Assembly: GCA_019241095.1 (NCBI GenBank)
Contig: JAFAXJ010000042.1
Location: 1 to 12,012, forward strand
Direction: 5' to 3'
DNA length: 12,012 bases
From: Verrucomicrobiota bacterium
GTDB taxonomy: Bacteria > Verrucomicrobiota > Verrucomicrobiia > Chthoniobacterales > JAFAMB01
The position numbers were made by a program, and so were the translations under genes. The notes below the pieces were generated by a model. The model was not told where the DNA came from. It did no database searches and worked only from the letters and a program-made list of their open reading frames with translations. Every line of letters starts with the position of its first letter. Positions within the stretch are counted from its first letter, which is position 1. Below are positions 1 to 6,963 of the stretch, in pieces.

Positions 1-41
1 CGCTTTTGCTCGTCAGATAATAGCTCGGCCAAGAAGTCCAT
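1..41 (-). CDS. Possible 5' end of a gene running off the window
   Basis: An ATG read on the minus strand at 41-39 opens a frame that stays open to the window edge (MDFLAELLSDEQK, 13 full codons). It begins 50 bases downstream of the stop of the toxin-like gene and in the same direction, so it could be a second gene of the same operon. In higBA-type toxin-antitoxin pairs the antitoxin follows the toxin, but nothing in these few residues identifies an antitoxin fold. No strong Shine-Dalgarno site precedes the ATG. The frame is also open upstream of this ATG, so the true start is uncertain. It may not be a gene at all. Confidence 0.25.
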   Translation of the reverse strand, partial: MDFLAELLSDEQK

Positions 42-91
42 AGATCCGCTTTTCCGTCGTTTCCTGATAGCTCTGAAGCAAACTCCGAAAC

Positions 92-460
92 CTATTTTTT
101 CCGCTCACTCTCTTCGATCAGTTTCCAAAAACCGGCATGTTGCTGGAGTTGCTCATCTTCACCCATCGGCAATTTGGATCGAAATAAAAAATCGCGAATC
201 GTGTTTTTGTGAAGAACTCGGTGCACAAGAATCCCTTCAGAACTGCGTTCAAAATAAATCCGGTATTCGTTTGTCCGATAGCGATAAAGCTTTTTGCCTT
301 CTCGCTGAATTATCCCGAATGCCTTCGAATCCAGACAATCCAAGTCATCAGGCAAAAACTGGAACTCGGCTAAAAGCTCCAACTGAACCTCTTTCGGAAT
401 GCGCGCCATCTCTGCCGCGCTGATTTCGTTGAACACTATCTGGTACATTCCTGCTCCCAT
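92..460 (-). CDS. RelE/ParE-fold toxin-like small protein
   Basis: A 122-residue soluble protein that resembles the RelE/ParE superfamily of type II toxins (ribosome-dependent mRNA interferases or gyrase poisons). The visible support is the central pattern YRYRTNEYRIYFE followed by ILVHRVLHKNTIRDFLFR, which fits the beta-sheet core of this fold with its Tyr/Arg-rich strand and C-terminal basic strand. The tail of about 25 residues is acidic then basic and lies outside the core. Two starts are possible. ATG at 460 has AGAAGG 7 bases upstream. ATG at 448 (giving MYQIVFNEIS) has GGAG 5 bases upstream and places the first beta-strand right at the N-terminus. No recognisable antitoxin is visible upstream; a partial frame lies 50 bases downstream. 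Toxic activity is inferred from the fold pattern only. A stand-alone RelE-like protein with another role is possible. Confidence 0.72.
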   Translation of the reverse strand: MGAGMYQIVFNEISAAEMARIPKEVQLELLAEFQFLPDDLDCLDSKAFGIIQREGKKLYRYRTNEYRIYFERSSEGILVHRVLHKNTIRDFLFRSKLPMGEDEQLQQHAGFWKLIEESERKK

Positions 461-572
461 CGTGTAGCCTTCTTTAACATCTACCTGAGAGCTGATCTAG
501 CGGTACTGTCGCACAGGCGGGTGAATTATGGGAATTTGGCCGTACAGGCGCGATATGGTCGTTTGTTCGTTT

Positions 573-600
573 TTGATTACAGCCTCGTTTGCATTAAAAT
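573..600 (+). promoter_or_regulatory. Candidate sigma70-type promoter of the DUF1573 operon
   Basis: TTGATT (573-578) and TAAAAT (595-600) are separated by 16 bases. Transcription would start near 607, about 13 bases before the ATG at 620. This is the best promoter-like pair in the divergent spacer 461-619. The match is by eye and promoter consensus in this lineage is not established. Confidence 0.4.
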
Positions 601-610
601 CGTAAACGAG
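584..610. repeat. Inverted repeat spanning the candidate -10 (possible operator)
   Basis: CTCGTTT (584-590) is mirrored exactly by AAACGAG (604-610), with 13 bases between the arms. The candidate -10 TAAAAT lies inside the loop and the right arm ends 9 bases before the ATG. A dimeric repressor site is the natural reading; a weak leader hairpin is the alternative. Seven-base arms can arise by chance. Confidence 0.35.
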
Positions 611-619
611 AAACCACCT

Positions 620-1264
620 ATGAGAATTCCCGCTCTGCTACTCTTTGTGCTCGGCAGCTCTGCTTTCGGTCAGTTGAAGTTTGACAATCCAGAACAAACT
701 TTTCGTGCAAAAGCCCAAGATAAAGCTGTTGTTGCAAAATACCGATTCACAAATATCGGAAAAGAAACTGTGAAGATCGAAGACGTAAAGACTTCATGCG
801 GTTGCACAACTGCGGCGCTTAGCAAAACTGAGTATCGCCCTGGAGAGTCCGGTGAAATCGAGGCAAAATTCAACGTCGGGGGCCGCACCGGTTTACAGGA
901 AAAAGCGATTGTTGTCAGGACTTCCGATAGCGCTCAACAACCTTCTTTCCTGCGGCTGGTTGTAAACATTGAAGATCCGGTAACCATTCAGCCTGAGTTT
1001 GTGCTTTGGAAGATCGGCGATCAACCTGCTGCAAAAACTATTCGGGTGATTATAGCCCCGGATACTCCAGCAAAAATCATTTCGGTTTTGTCAGATAACC
1101 CCGCAATTAAGGTGGAGATGAACGAGGTAAAGCCGGGCAAGGAGTACAATCTGCAGGTCACCCCAGGAGATCTAAAAAGCCCAACCGGCGCAACCCTGCT
1201 GATTCGTACCGACTATCCACCTGACAATCCCCAAACCCGTTATGCATATGCGCGAGTGAAGTGA
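620..1264 (+). CDS. Exported DUF1573 domain protein
   Basis: A 214-residue protein with a short signal peptide (hydrophobic stretch LLLFVLGSSAFG, likely cleavage before Gln18), so it is expected in the periplasm or attached to the outer face of the inner membrane. The mature protein starts with a DUF1573 Ig-like beta-sandwich: YRFTNIGKETVKIEDVKTSCGCTTA, then YRPGESGEIEAKF. The Cys60-Gly-Cys62 pair is the hallmark of this family. A second beta-rich region covers about residues 115-214. The frame is open back to a GTG at 521, but the first 33 residues of that extension lack signal-peptide character, whereas ATG 620 starts the signal peptide directly and lies just after a promoter-like sequence. 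The stop codon overlaps the next ATG (TGATG), indicating translational coupling with the rhodanese gene. DUF1573 has no firmly assigned reaction; a role in redox or envelope assembly is inferred from its neighbours. Confidence 0.85.
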   Translation: MRIPALLLFVLGSSAFGQLKFDNPEQTFRAKAQDKAVVAKYRFTNIGKETVKIEDVKTSCGCTTAALSKTEYRPGESGEIEAKFNVGGRTGLQEKAIVVRTSDSAQQPSFLRLVVNIEDPVTIQPEFVLWKIGDQPAAKTIRVIIAPDTPAKIISVLSDNPAIKVEMNEVKPGKEYNLQVTPGDLKSPTGATLLIRTDYPPDNPQTRYAYARVK

Positions 1265-1680
1265 TGAGATCTGTGCGCCAGGCGCTCCTCATTCTGGTAA
1301 TGGCTTTCGCTCTGGCTGCGGTATCGATCGCCATCAATCCCAATCGCCCTGTCTGGTCAGAAGATATTCTCCGGAAAGGGGAGGTTCGACTGGAGACCGC
1401 TCTATCGTGGGGGTCCGACGCATTGTGGATTGACGCACGGCCTGAGATCGACTTTCAAATCGATCACGTCCCTGGCGCTATCTCTCTCAACCTGGAGAAC
1501 TGGACTGCGCTGTTTCCGCGCTTTTTGGACAAATGGCAGCCCGGCCAGAAAGTGGTCGTCTATTGCAGCTCAAAATCTTGCGAGCTAAGTCATGAGGTGG
1601 CTTCGCGTTTGGACCAGAATGGAGTTACTGAGGTTTGGGTCTTGAAAGGAGGTTGGGAATCTTGGAAAGCAGAAAGATAG
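1264..1680 (+). CDS. Membrane-anchored rhodanese-like protein
   Basis: A 138-residue single-domain rhodanese. Residues 6-24 form a hydrophobic N-terminal helix (signal anchor or signal peptide), so the domain should face the periplasm. The rhodanese fold is seen in LWIDARPEIDFQIDHVPGAISLNL (about 54-77), with the typical DAR and HVPGA elements. The active-site loop is C101-SSKS-C106, and Cys101 is the expected persulfide-forming catalytic residue. GGWESW near the C-terminus matches the usual family ending. Such proteins carry sulfane sulfur or act in thiol redox; the donor and acceptor are not evident here. The start is ATG 1264, sharing its A with the previous stop; a GTG at 1261 is the only near alternative. 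The 3' end contains the ribosome binding site and start of the MauE-like gene, giving a 19-base overlap. Confidence 0.88.
   Translation: MRSVRQALLILVMAFALAAVSIAINPNRPVWSEDILRKGEVRLETALSWGSDALWIDARPEIDFQIDHVPGAISLNLENWTALFPRFLDKWQPGQKVVVYCSSKSCELSHEVASRLDQNGVTEVWVLKGGWESWKAER
1645..1652 (+). promoter_or_regulatory. Strong ribosome binding site that fixes a TTG start
   Basis: AAAGGAGG lies inside the end of the rhodanese gene, 9 bases before TTG 1662. It is the clearest Shine-Dalgarno sequence in the window. It favours TTG 1662 over the upstream in-frame TTG at 1635, which would put this site inside the gene. Confidence 0.7.
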
Positions 1681-2147
1681 CCGCTTCGACACGCTCTTTT
1701 CTGATCTGGCCGATCATCCTTTACCTGATCCGGATCGTGATTGGGGCCTTGTTTGTGTTTGCTGGTGCGACCAAAGCTTACGATCCTGCGGCTTTTGCTT
1801 CCGAAATTCAACGTTACCAGCTGCTTCCTTGGCTGTTTGGGGCATTATTAGCCGCATATTTGCCTTGGCTAGAGATAACCTCGGGTTTGTTCCTGATTCT
1901 GGGCCGGTTCGAACGCGGTGCGTTACTCCTCGTCAGCGTGCTGTTGCTGACCTTTACGATCGCTCTCGGATCGGCTATCGCGCGAGGTTTAGGCATTGAT
2001 TGTGGATGTTTCGGAAAGACCTTTCAGAGTACTGGAACAGTCGTGCCCCTCGTACGCAATCTCCTATTGCTCGTCGGCGTTGGTGTTCTGTGGGCTGGTC
2101 CAAAAGCGAGAAAGCTGTCGGCGAGGAGCAAGCGCGAAACTGAGTGA
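1662..2147 (+). CDS. MauE/DoxX-like integral membrane protein
   Basis: A 161-residue membrane protein with four predicted hydrophobic helices (about residues 13-38, 54-81, 86-107 and 128-148). The opening IRIVIGALFVFAGATKAYDP is typical of the DoxX/MauE superfamily, and the GIDCGCFG motif (Cys114, Cys116) is the signature of the MauE branch. MauE was named for methylamine dehydrogenase maturation, where it is thought to help disulfide formation. Many bacteria carry MauE-like proteins without methylamine genes, and none are seen here. I infer electron or thiol transfer across the membrane together with the co-transcribed rhodanese and DUF1573 proteins. The start is TTG, chosen from the strong ribosome binding site 9 bases upstream. 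The gene overlaps the rhodanese gene by 19 bases and ends directly at an intrinsic terminator. Confidence 0.85.
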   Translation: MESRKIAASTRSFLIWPIILYLIRIVIGALFVFAGATKAYDPAAFASEIQRYQLLPWLFGALLAAYLPWLEITSGLFLILGRFERGALLLVSVLLLTFTIALGSAIARGLGIDCGCFGKTFQSTGTVVPLVRNLLLLVGVGVLWAGPKARKLSARSKRETE

Positions 2148-2185
2148 AGCGGAAACGCAAACGTTGTCCGCTGTTCTTTTTGTTT
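2148..2185 (+). terminator. Intrinsic terminator after the MauE-like gene
   Basis: Beginning one base after the stop codon, AGCGGAAACG (2148-2157) pairs with CGTT-G-TCCGCT (2162-2172) around a CAAA loop. This gives ten base pairs with one bulged G. The run TTCTTTTTGTTT (2174-2185) follows immediately. This is the classical hairpin plus T-tract arrangement and should end the three-gene operon. It also argues against any start of the next gene in the T-tract. Confidence 0.7.
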
Positions 2186-2216
2186 GGTGTTTTTGATTCC
2201 GGTGGTTGGTTTCGAT

Positions 2217-4379
2217 ATGCCCAGCACGCCGAACCGCTTGATCGGAGAAAAGTCGCCCTACTTGCTACAGCACGCTTACAATCCCGTCGATTGGTTTCCG
2301 TGGGGCGAAGAAGCATTCCAAAAAGCCAGAAATGAACAGAAACCTATATTCCTATCAATAGGCTATTCGACATGCCACTGGTGTCACGTCATGGAACGAG
2401 AATCGTTTGAGAACCCTGACACTGCTGAAATTCTGAATCGCTACTTTGTAAGTATAAAAGTCGATCGGGAAGAGCGACCTGACGTGGATCGAGTTTACAT
2501 GATGTTCGTGCAGAGCACCACTGGATCTGGGGGATGGCCTATGAGCATTTTCCTTACATCAGATCTTCAGCCCTTCTTCGGGGGTACCTATTATCCACCG
2601 GACGATCGTTATGGACGTCCGGGTTTTTCAACTCTATTGCGCAGGCTTGCTGAGATTTGGCATAGCGCTCCAGACAGGGTGATTCAACAAGGTGAAAATA
2701 CAACCCAGGCTATCCAGAAGCGCTTGGAAGAACTCCAGAATATCCCACCTGGGCCGCTGAACCCTGTGTGGCTCGAGAATGCTTATCGTCAGTTTGCGTC
2801 AAATTTTGATTCCGAACAAGGCGGCTTCAGTGTTGCGCCAAAATTTCCGAGGCCTTCGGTTTTCAATTTTCTGCTTCGTTATTGGCAACTTTCGAAAAAC
2901 CAAACCTCGTTGGAGATGGTCGAGTTTACGCTTCGGAAAATGGCTGAAGGCGGCATTCATGACCATTTGGGCGGCGGCTTCCATCGTTATTCGGTCGATC
3001 AGCGTTGGCATGTACCGCATTTCGAAAAGATGTTGTATGATCAAGCTCAACTGGTCGTCAGTTACTGTGGGGCTTACCAAGCCACGGGTGATGGCGAGTT
3101 TGCTTCAGTCGCTCACGACATTCTGGAATATGTGCTCAGAGACCTCACTGCTCCAGACGGTGGATTCTATTCCGCTGAGGATGCGGATAGTTTGCCCAGC
3201 GCCCACGGAACGGAAAAAACAGAAGGTGCTTTCTATGTTTGGACTCAGTCAGATTTGGATGCGGCGCTTGCTTCCGACGAAAGCCTTGCGTTCAGACGCA
3301 TGTTCGGAGTGGAAAGCGGTGGGAACGTTGATACTGCGAGCGATCCTCACGGTGAGTTGCGCGGAAAGAACGTTCTTTTCAAAGCGCAACCAGTCCGCAC
3401 CATCGCGAAGCTAATAGGCAAGACGGAGCCGGAGACCGTAAGGCTCGTGGAATCTGCCCGGAAAAAGCTCAGATCGGTGCGGGACCGCCGGCCACGCCCT
3501 CATCTGGACGATAAAATTGTCACGGCATGGAACGGTCTCATGATCTCGGGACTTTCGAGAGCTGCGCAAATTTTCCATGAAGTCCATTATCTGCAAGCAG
3601 CACAGCGCGCGGCGAGATTCCTGCAACAAAATTTGTATGACCGGCGTTTGCTGCGCAGTTTTCGAATGACCGCCGGCGCAGTGAACGGTTTCGCCGAAGA
3701 TTATGCGTTTCTCATTCAAGGATTGCTGGATCTTTACGAAACCGATTTCGATATTGGTTGGCTGCAATGGGCGAGCGAGCTCCAGGTTCAGATGAACGCT
3801 CTATTTTCTGATTCGCGCGGCGGGTTTTTCAATACAGAGGAGGAAGTTGCAGACATCTTGTTTCGCATGAAAGACGACCATGACGGCGCAGAGCCGGCCG
3901 CGAATTCGGTGGCAGCACTCAATCTCGCACGACTGGCCGCAATTTTTGATCGAGAAGAATTTCGAACGGCAGCCGTTCGAACGATTGCATCCTACAGCTC
4001 ATCGCTTGATCACATGGCAGCTGCTCTGCCGCAACTTTTAATCTCACAGAATGCAGCAACTTCTCTTTTCACTCAGGTAGTGTTGGCGGGAGACAAAGAA
4101 GCTGTTCGACGCTCGCCGCTTTTGAAAGCTCTGCGCAAACCCTACTTTCCTCAGAAGATCGTATTATCAGCTGACGGCGCTGAAGGACAAGCCTGGCTGG
4201 CCAAGCACATACCTTCGATCGGAGCAATGAAACCGATAAACGGCCGGCCCACGGCATACATTTGCCAGAATTTCACTTGCGACCTGCCACTCACTGATCC
4301 TTCATTGCTGACCCAAAAGCTTGAGGACCTGATAGCACGGAGTGAGGTCGCATCTCCAAGGCGACCCGATTGCTCTTAG
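2217..4379 (+). CDS. YyaL/SPATA20-type thioredoxin-domain protein (DUF255)
   Basis: A 720-residue cytoplasmic protein of the DUF255 / spermatogenesis-associated protein 20 family, near the usual full length. The N-terminus begins with the characteristic [23 protein letters not shown] thioredoxin-like domain follows, with the active motif Cys53-His-Trp-Cys56, and then GGWPMSIFL and GGTYYPP. The remaining ~500 residues form the alpha/alpha-barrel part related to N-acylglucosamine epimerases and six-hairpin glycosidases, with family blocks [38 protein letters not shown] and a C-terminal CQNFTC. The biochemical reaction of the family is not established. ATG 2217 is chosen because conserved family sequence starts there. 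In-frame TTG 2184 and GTG 2187 lie in or beside the terminator T-tract. The ribosome binding site is weak (GGTGG). It lies 69 bases after the MauE-like gene, beyond a terminator, so it may be transcribed separately or by read-through. It converges on the glycosyltransferase with a 38-base gap. Confidence 0.92.
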   Translation: MPSTPNRLIGEKSPYLLQHAYNPVDWFPWGEEAFQKARNEQKPIFLSIGYSTCHWCHVMERESFENPDTAEILNRYFVSIKVDREERPDVDRVYMMFVQSTTGSGGWPMSIFLTSDLQPFFGGTYYPPDDRYGRPGFSTLLRRLAEIWHSAPDRVIQQGENTTQAIQKRLEELQNIPPGPLNPVWLENAYRQFASNFDSEQGGFSVAPKFPRPSVFNFLLRYWQLSKNQTSLEMVEFTLRKMAEGGIHDHLGGGFHRYSVDQRWHVPHFEKMLYDQAQLVVSYCGAYQATGDGEFASVAHDILEYVLRDLTAPDGGFYSAEDADSLPSAHGTEKTEGAFYVWTQSDLDAALASDESLAFRRMFGVESGGNVDTASDPHGELRGKNVLFKAQPVRTIAKLIGKTEPETVRLVESARKKLRSVRDRRPRPHLDDKIVTAWNGLMISGLSRAAQIFHEVHYLQAAQRAARFLQQNLYDRRLLRSFRMTAGAVNGFAEDYAFLIQGLLDLYETDFDIGWLQWASELQVQMNALFSDSRGGFFNTEEEVADILFRMKDDHDGAEPAANSVAALNLARLAAIFDREEFRTAAVRTIASYSSSLDHMAAALPQLLISQNAATSLFTQVVLAGDKEAVRRSPLLKALRKPYFPQKIVLSADGAEGQAWLAKHIPSIGAMKPINGRPTAYICQNFTCDLPLTDPSLLTQKLEDLIARSEVASPRRPDCS

Positions 4380-4417
4380 GCTCGTCGACTCGTGGCTCCC
4401 GGCTTACTACACTGATA

Positions 4418-5335
4418 TCACCGCATTTTTGTGCGCGCTTCGAGGACCTCCGGCTCAGTTTCGATGCGGTCTAGCGGATCAGCATCTCCGCTTAGCATGC
4501 GAGCTAAACTTAAAACCAAAAGCTCAGCCCGCATATCGGTATAATTGTTAAATGATAGTTTTAGATAGCTCAAAACACGTTTGCGCAATTCCGGGTCCCG
4601 ATCCAAATCGGGTCTCAAGAGCGCTAAAAGATCCAGATGGAGCCTGACATTTTCCCTCACGACTGGCCCACGTCCATCAGCCTTGATCGTGTTAGTTGCG
4701 TGTACACGGTAGTCCAACAAATCCTGATGAATGACTCCTAATCCTTTTCTGAAACCGACCAGCAACGCCGCGAAATAATCGTGTGCGTAGCGATAGGAAT
4801 AAAACTGATCTATGGCTCCAGACCTGAAGAAAAAGTTGCTGGTTGTCTTTGTAAAATTTCCATAGGCGAGGGAGAGGACTAGATCATCATTCTTCCCCAG
4901 GCTTGACCAAATCTTATTCAAATGACGTTGTCGCCCATCCAAATTGCCTACAGGCGATCCACTTTCATTGATCAAACGAATCCGGGAGCAGACAAGCTGA
5001 ACGGATTTGTGTTGTTGTAAAAAGAAAGTGCATTTAGCGAAACGTTCTCGGTGATAACGATCATCTGAGTTCAGAACACTGACGTAGTTGCTCTCCTGGC
5101 AGAGCTGCAGACCTCTTGTTAGTGCAGCATGCGCCCCCCGATTTGCCTGCTCATAAAGCTCGATCCTAGGATCCTTGATGGACCGGATTATCTCCGCCGA
5201 ATTATCAACCGAACCGTCATCAATAATGATTAATCTGCTTGGAGGAAGAGTCTGGTTAAGAACCGACTCGATTGCCTCCTGAATATAAGCGGCATGATTA
5301 TATGAAGGAATGATACAGGCGATTTTGTGGTCCAT
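4418..5335 (-). CDS. Family 2 glycosyltransferase
   Basis: A 305-residue GT-A fold glycosyltransferase that would transfer a sugar from a nucleotide-sugar donor, probably in polysaccharide, glycolipid or protein glycan assembly at the cytoplasmic face of the membrane. The N-terminus shows the family pattern CIIPSYNHAAYIQEAIESVL. Nucleotide-binding DDGS is at residues 39-42, and LNSDD (88-92) occupies the DXD metal-site position. EQANRGAHAALTRGL between them is the usual connecting segment. AHDYF near residue 180 fits the acceptor or catalytic-base region, and YRVHATNT is a frequent C-terminal block in this subgroup. No membrane helix is seen. The gene is alone on the minus strand, with no other polysaccharide genes in the window, so donor and acceptor cannot be inferred. 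A promoter-like pair lies just upstream. Confidence 0.92.
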   Translation of the reverse strand: MDHKIACIIPSYNHAAYIQEAIESVLNQTLPPSRLIIIDDGSVDNSAEIIRSIKDPRIELYEQANRGAHAALTRGLQLCQESNYVSVLNSDDRYHRERFAKCTFFLQQHKSVQLVCSRIRLINESGSPVGNLDGRQRHLNKIWSSLGKNDDLVLSLAYGNFTKTTSNFFFRSGAIDQFYSYRYAHDYFAALLVGFRKGLGVIHQDLLDYRVHATNTIKADGRGPVVRENVRLHLDLLALLRPDLDRDPELRKRVLSYLKLSFNNYTDMRAELLVLSLARMLSGDADPLDRIETEPEVLEARTKMR

Positions 5336-5639
5336 TCAGTCAGCTTTCCGAGCACTGTTAATGCGGAACTATAAGTTTAGCTAGCTTCTGGTTAAGGCGA
5401 GTTCTGCCTTTCGGAACGTAATTCCCGAGGATACAAGCTAAGCCAGCGCTTCGTTAAGCATGAAAGACCTTTCGATGCCTGCCAGGAGTCTAGCGCGGCA
5501 GAGCCTTGCTTTCCAGGGCGGCGATTGAATGAGTCCTCAGCAACGGCCACTAACCAGGGGCCCGGTTCCGTTCTCCACATACCGCCGATAACATGCTTTC
5601 AAATCCACCCACTTTACCTTAGTCTTCCTAAATCAAATC
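5336..5639. other. Divergent intergenic spacer with no convincing gene
   Basis: 304 bases separate the minus-strand glycosyltransferase from alanine racemase. A 62-codon minus-strand frame (5392-5580) lacks any recognisable family pattern and I do not call it. The proximal part holds a promoter-like pair for the glycosyltransferase. A small hairpin, CTGCC with GGCAG around 5478-5500, is visible but has no T-run. A TTCCGT/TAACAT pair 17 bases apart near 5568-5596 is a weak promoter guess for alanine racemase. No repeats or mobile-element ends were seen. Confidence 0.5.
5368..5395 (-). promoter_or_regulatory. Candidate promoter of the glycosyltransferase gene
   Basis: Read on the minus strand, TTAACC (5395-5390) and TATAGT (5373-5368) are 16 bases apart, matching 4/6 and 5/6 of the sigma70 consensus. 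The predicted transcript start near 5361 leaves a leader of about 26 bases before the ATG at 5335. Confidence 0.4.
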
Positions 5640-6740
5640 ATGAGTACCTCTCATCGGTGCTGGGCAGAGATCAACTTAGAGGCGATTAAAAAAAATTTCA
5701 GGTTTTTGCAAAGTAAGGTTGCATCGGGCGCAAAGTTCATATCGGTCATCAAGGCTGATGCCTATGGCCACGGCTTGGCCCAAGTCGCGCGAGGATTAAA
5801 TGAAATAACTGATCTGTTCGGAGTCGCGAACTTTCAGGAAGCTTGCGATGCGCGTGCTGCAGGTGTCAATGCCCCAATTTTGATTCTGAGCCCGGCTTTG
5901 CCGCAAGAGCGCTCGCAGATTGTTGAGCAGGGTTTTGTTCCCAGTGTCTCCTCGGCGGAAGAGGCGATAGAATATTCAAAATTAACCCAGGCGGTAGTGC
6001 CTCTGCACCTTGTATTTGATACCGGCATGGGACGGATGGGATTATGGATGCTTGAAGCTCACGAGGCAGTGAAGATGATTAGGCAAGTTCCTAACATTCG
6101 GATTGAAGCGGTTTCGACTCATCTACCCGTTGCTGACGAAGACCCGGATTTTACAAAGAAGCAACTCGAGTATTTCAATACACAGCTCAGGCACCTCTCA
6201 TTGAGCAAGATTCCGAGAGCAGCTTTGCTGAGCGCCGGGGTGCTTGGGTTCGGCTCGTTTGCGAAACCTGGTGATTATATTCGCCTAGGCCTCAGCTTGT
6301 ATGGAGTTTCGCCGCTACCGAACTTCCAACAATTTCTGAAGCCGGCTTTGTCGTTTAAAACACGAATCAGTTTGGTTAGACAGCTTGGTCCAGGTCGTAG
6401 CATCAGTTATGGACGCACGTTTATCACAGACAAGGCCACCAAGGTCGCTACATTATGTGCAGGTTACGCAGACGGATTCGTGAGAAGCCTTTCGAATCGG
6501 AATGCAGATGTTCTGATTCAAGGTCAGCGATGCGGACTGCTTGGTCGTGTGACGATGGACCAAATCATGGTGGACGTCTCGAAACTTTTAGACGTTACGC
6601 CAGGAGAAGAGGTGATAATGATTGGCAGCCAAGATAGCGAACAGATTTCGATAACGGAAATTGCCGCGAAGGCTGAAACGATCCCTTGGGAAATCTTGAC
6701 CGGTATTAGCCGGCGAGTAGCCCGTGTTTATGTATCCTGA
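5640..6740 (+). CDS. alr: Alanine racemase
   Basis: A 366-residue cytoplasmic PLP enzyme that interconverts L- and D-alanine for peptidoglycan, at the usual family length. The PLP-binding lysine is Lys38 in SVIKADAYGHG. The second catalytic base is Tyr276 in CAGYADGF, and the substrate-contact methionine is Met306 in GRVTMDQ. The TIM-barrel elements FDTGMGRMG, STHLPVADED (His161) and the PLP-ring arginine Arg215 in YIRLGLSLYG are present. Two departures are visible. HLVFDTGMGRMG has Val125 where many family members have the lysine that becomes carbamylated (HLKMDTGMG). The usual H-x-ANS block reads ALLSAG, keeping the phosphate-contact Ser198 but losing the Asn. The enzyme is probably active, since the carbamylated Lys is not universal. 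The start is ATG 5640, where the conserved CWAEINLEAIKKN block begins directly; no Shine-Dalgarno sequence is visible. It appears monocistronic. Confidence 0.94.
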   Translation: MSTSHRCWAEINLEAIKKNFRFLQSKVASGAKFISVIKADAYGHGLAQVARGLNEITDLFGVANFQEACDARAAGVNAPILILSPALPQERSQIVEQGFVPSVSSAEEAIEYSKLTQAVVPLHLVFDTGMGRMGLWMLEAHEAVKMIRQVPNIRIEAVSTHLPVADEDPDFTKKQLEYFNTQLRHLSLSKIPRAALLSAGVLGFGSFAKPGDYIRLGLSLYGVSPLPNFQQFLKPALSFKTRISLVRQLGPGRSISYGRTFITDKATKVATLCAGYADGFVRSLSNRNADVLIQGQRCGLLGRVTMDQIMVDVSKLLDVTPGEEVIMIGSQDSEQISITEIAAKAETIPWEILTGISRRVARVYVS

Positions 6741-6857
6741 GACTGGCTGAGTGCGTGTTGGATTGCGTACGGATCGACGGTTTCGATTCACGACCTGACC
6801 AGAGTATGTTTTAGACTGTCCGCATTTATTTGTTGGAGGCTTGAGGGAAAGCCGTCC

Positions 6858-6886
6858 TTGCACTTTCAGCTTTCAATCGGTAGCAT
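6858..6886 (+). promoter_or_regulatory. Weak candidate promoter of the ABC import operon
   Basis: TTGCAC (6858-6863) and TAGCAT (6881-6886) are 17 bases apart in the 223-base spacer after alanine racemase. Transcription would begin near 6893, just before the inverted repeat at 6901-6930, which would then sit in a typical repressor position. The hexamers match the consensus only partly. Confidence 0.25.
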
Positions 6887-6900
6887 CTCGAGTCTATTCG

Positions 6901-6930
6901 CAGGAAAAGACTTTTAAGTTTCTTTTCCTG
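6901..6930. repeat. Perfect inverted repeat upstream of the ABC operon (likely operator)
   Basis: The arm CAGGAAAAGA (6901-6910) is repeated exactly in inverse as TCTTTTCCTG (6921-6930), with a 10-base AT-rich spacer. The centre lies 48 bases before the ATG of the binding protein. Arms of 10 bp, about two helical turns apart centre to centre, suit a dimeric transcription factor. A terminator for the racemase is less likely: the stem is AT-rich, the site is about 160 bases past that stop codon, and only three Ts follow. No regulator gene is visible in the window. Confidence 0.5.
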
Positions 6931-6963
6931 TTTGCCGAACCTAACCCCCCACAGTCTTCTTAA

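Noticed and set aside
500..565. Short repeats in the toxin/DUF1573 spacer: CTGT-CGC-ACAG and two copies of ACAGGCG
   Set aside because: Four-base arms and 7-base copies are within chance expectation. No relation to a promoter was evident.
521..619. GTG start 33 codons upstream for the DUF1573 protein
   Set aside because: The added residues would precede the signal peptide, and the candidate promoter would fall inside the gene.
3411..3767. Long minus-strand and shifted frames inside the YyaL-type gene (also 2779-3414)
   Set aside because: They overlap fully conserved family sequence on the plus strand and show no protein family pattern of their own.
4380..4417. Possible bidirectional terminator between convergent genes
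   Set aside because: The short GTCGAC palindrome and repeated GAGCC elements do not form a stable stem with a T-run on either strand.
5392..5580. 62-codon minus-strand frame in the spacer before alr
   Set aside because: No family pattern, Trp/Arg/Ser-rich composition like a random frame, and no convincing ribosome binding site.
6775..6795. Small inverted repeat ATCGA-CGGTT-TCGAT after alanine racemase as a terminator
   Set aside because: Only five base pairs and no T-run follows.
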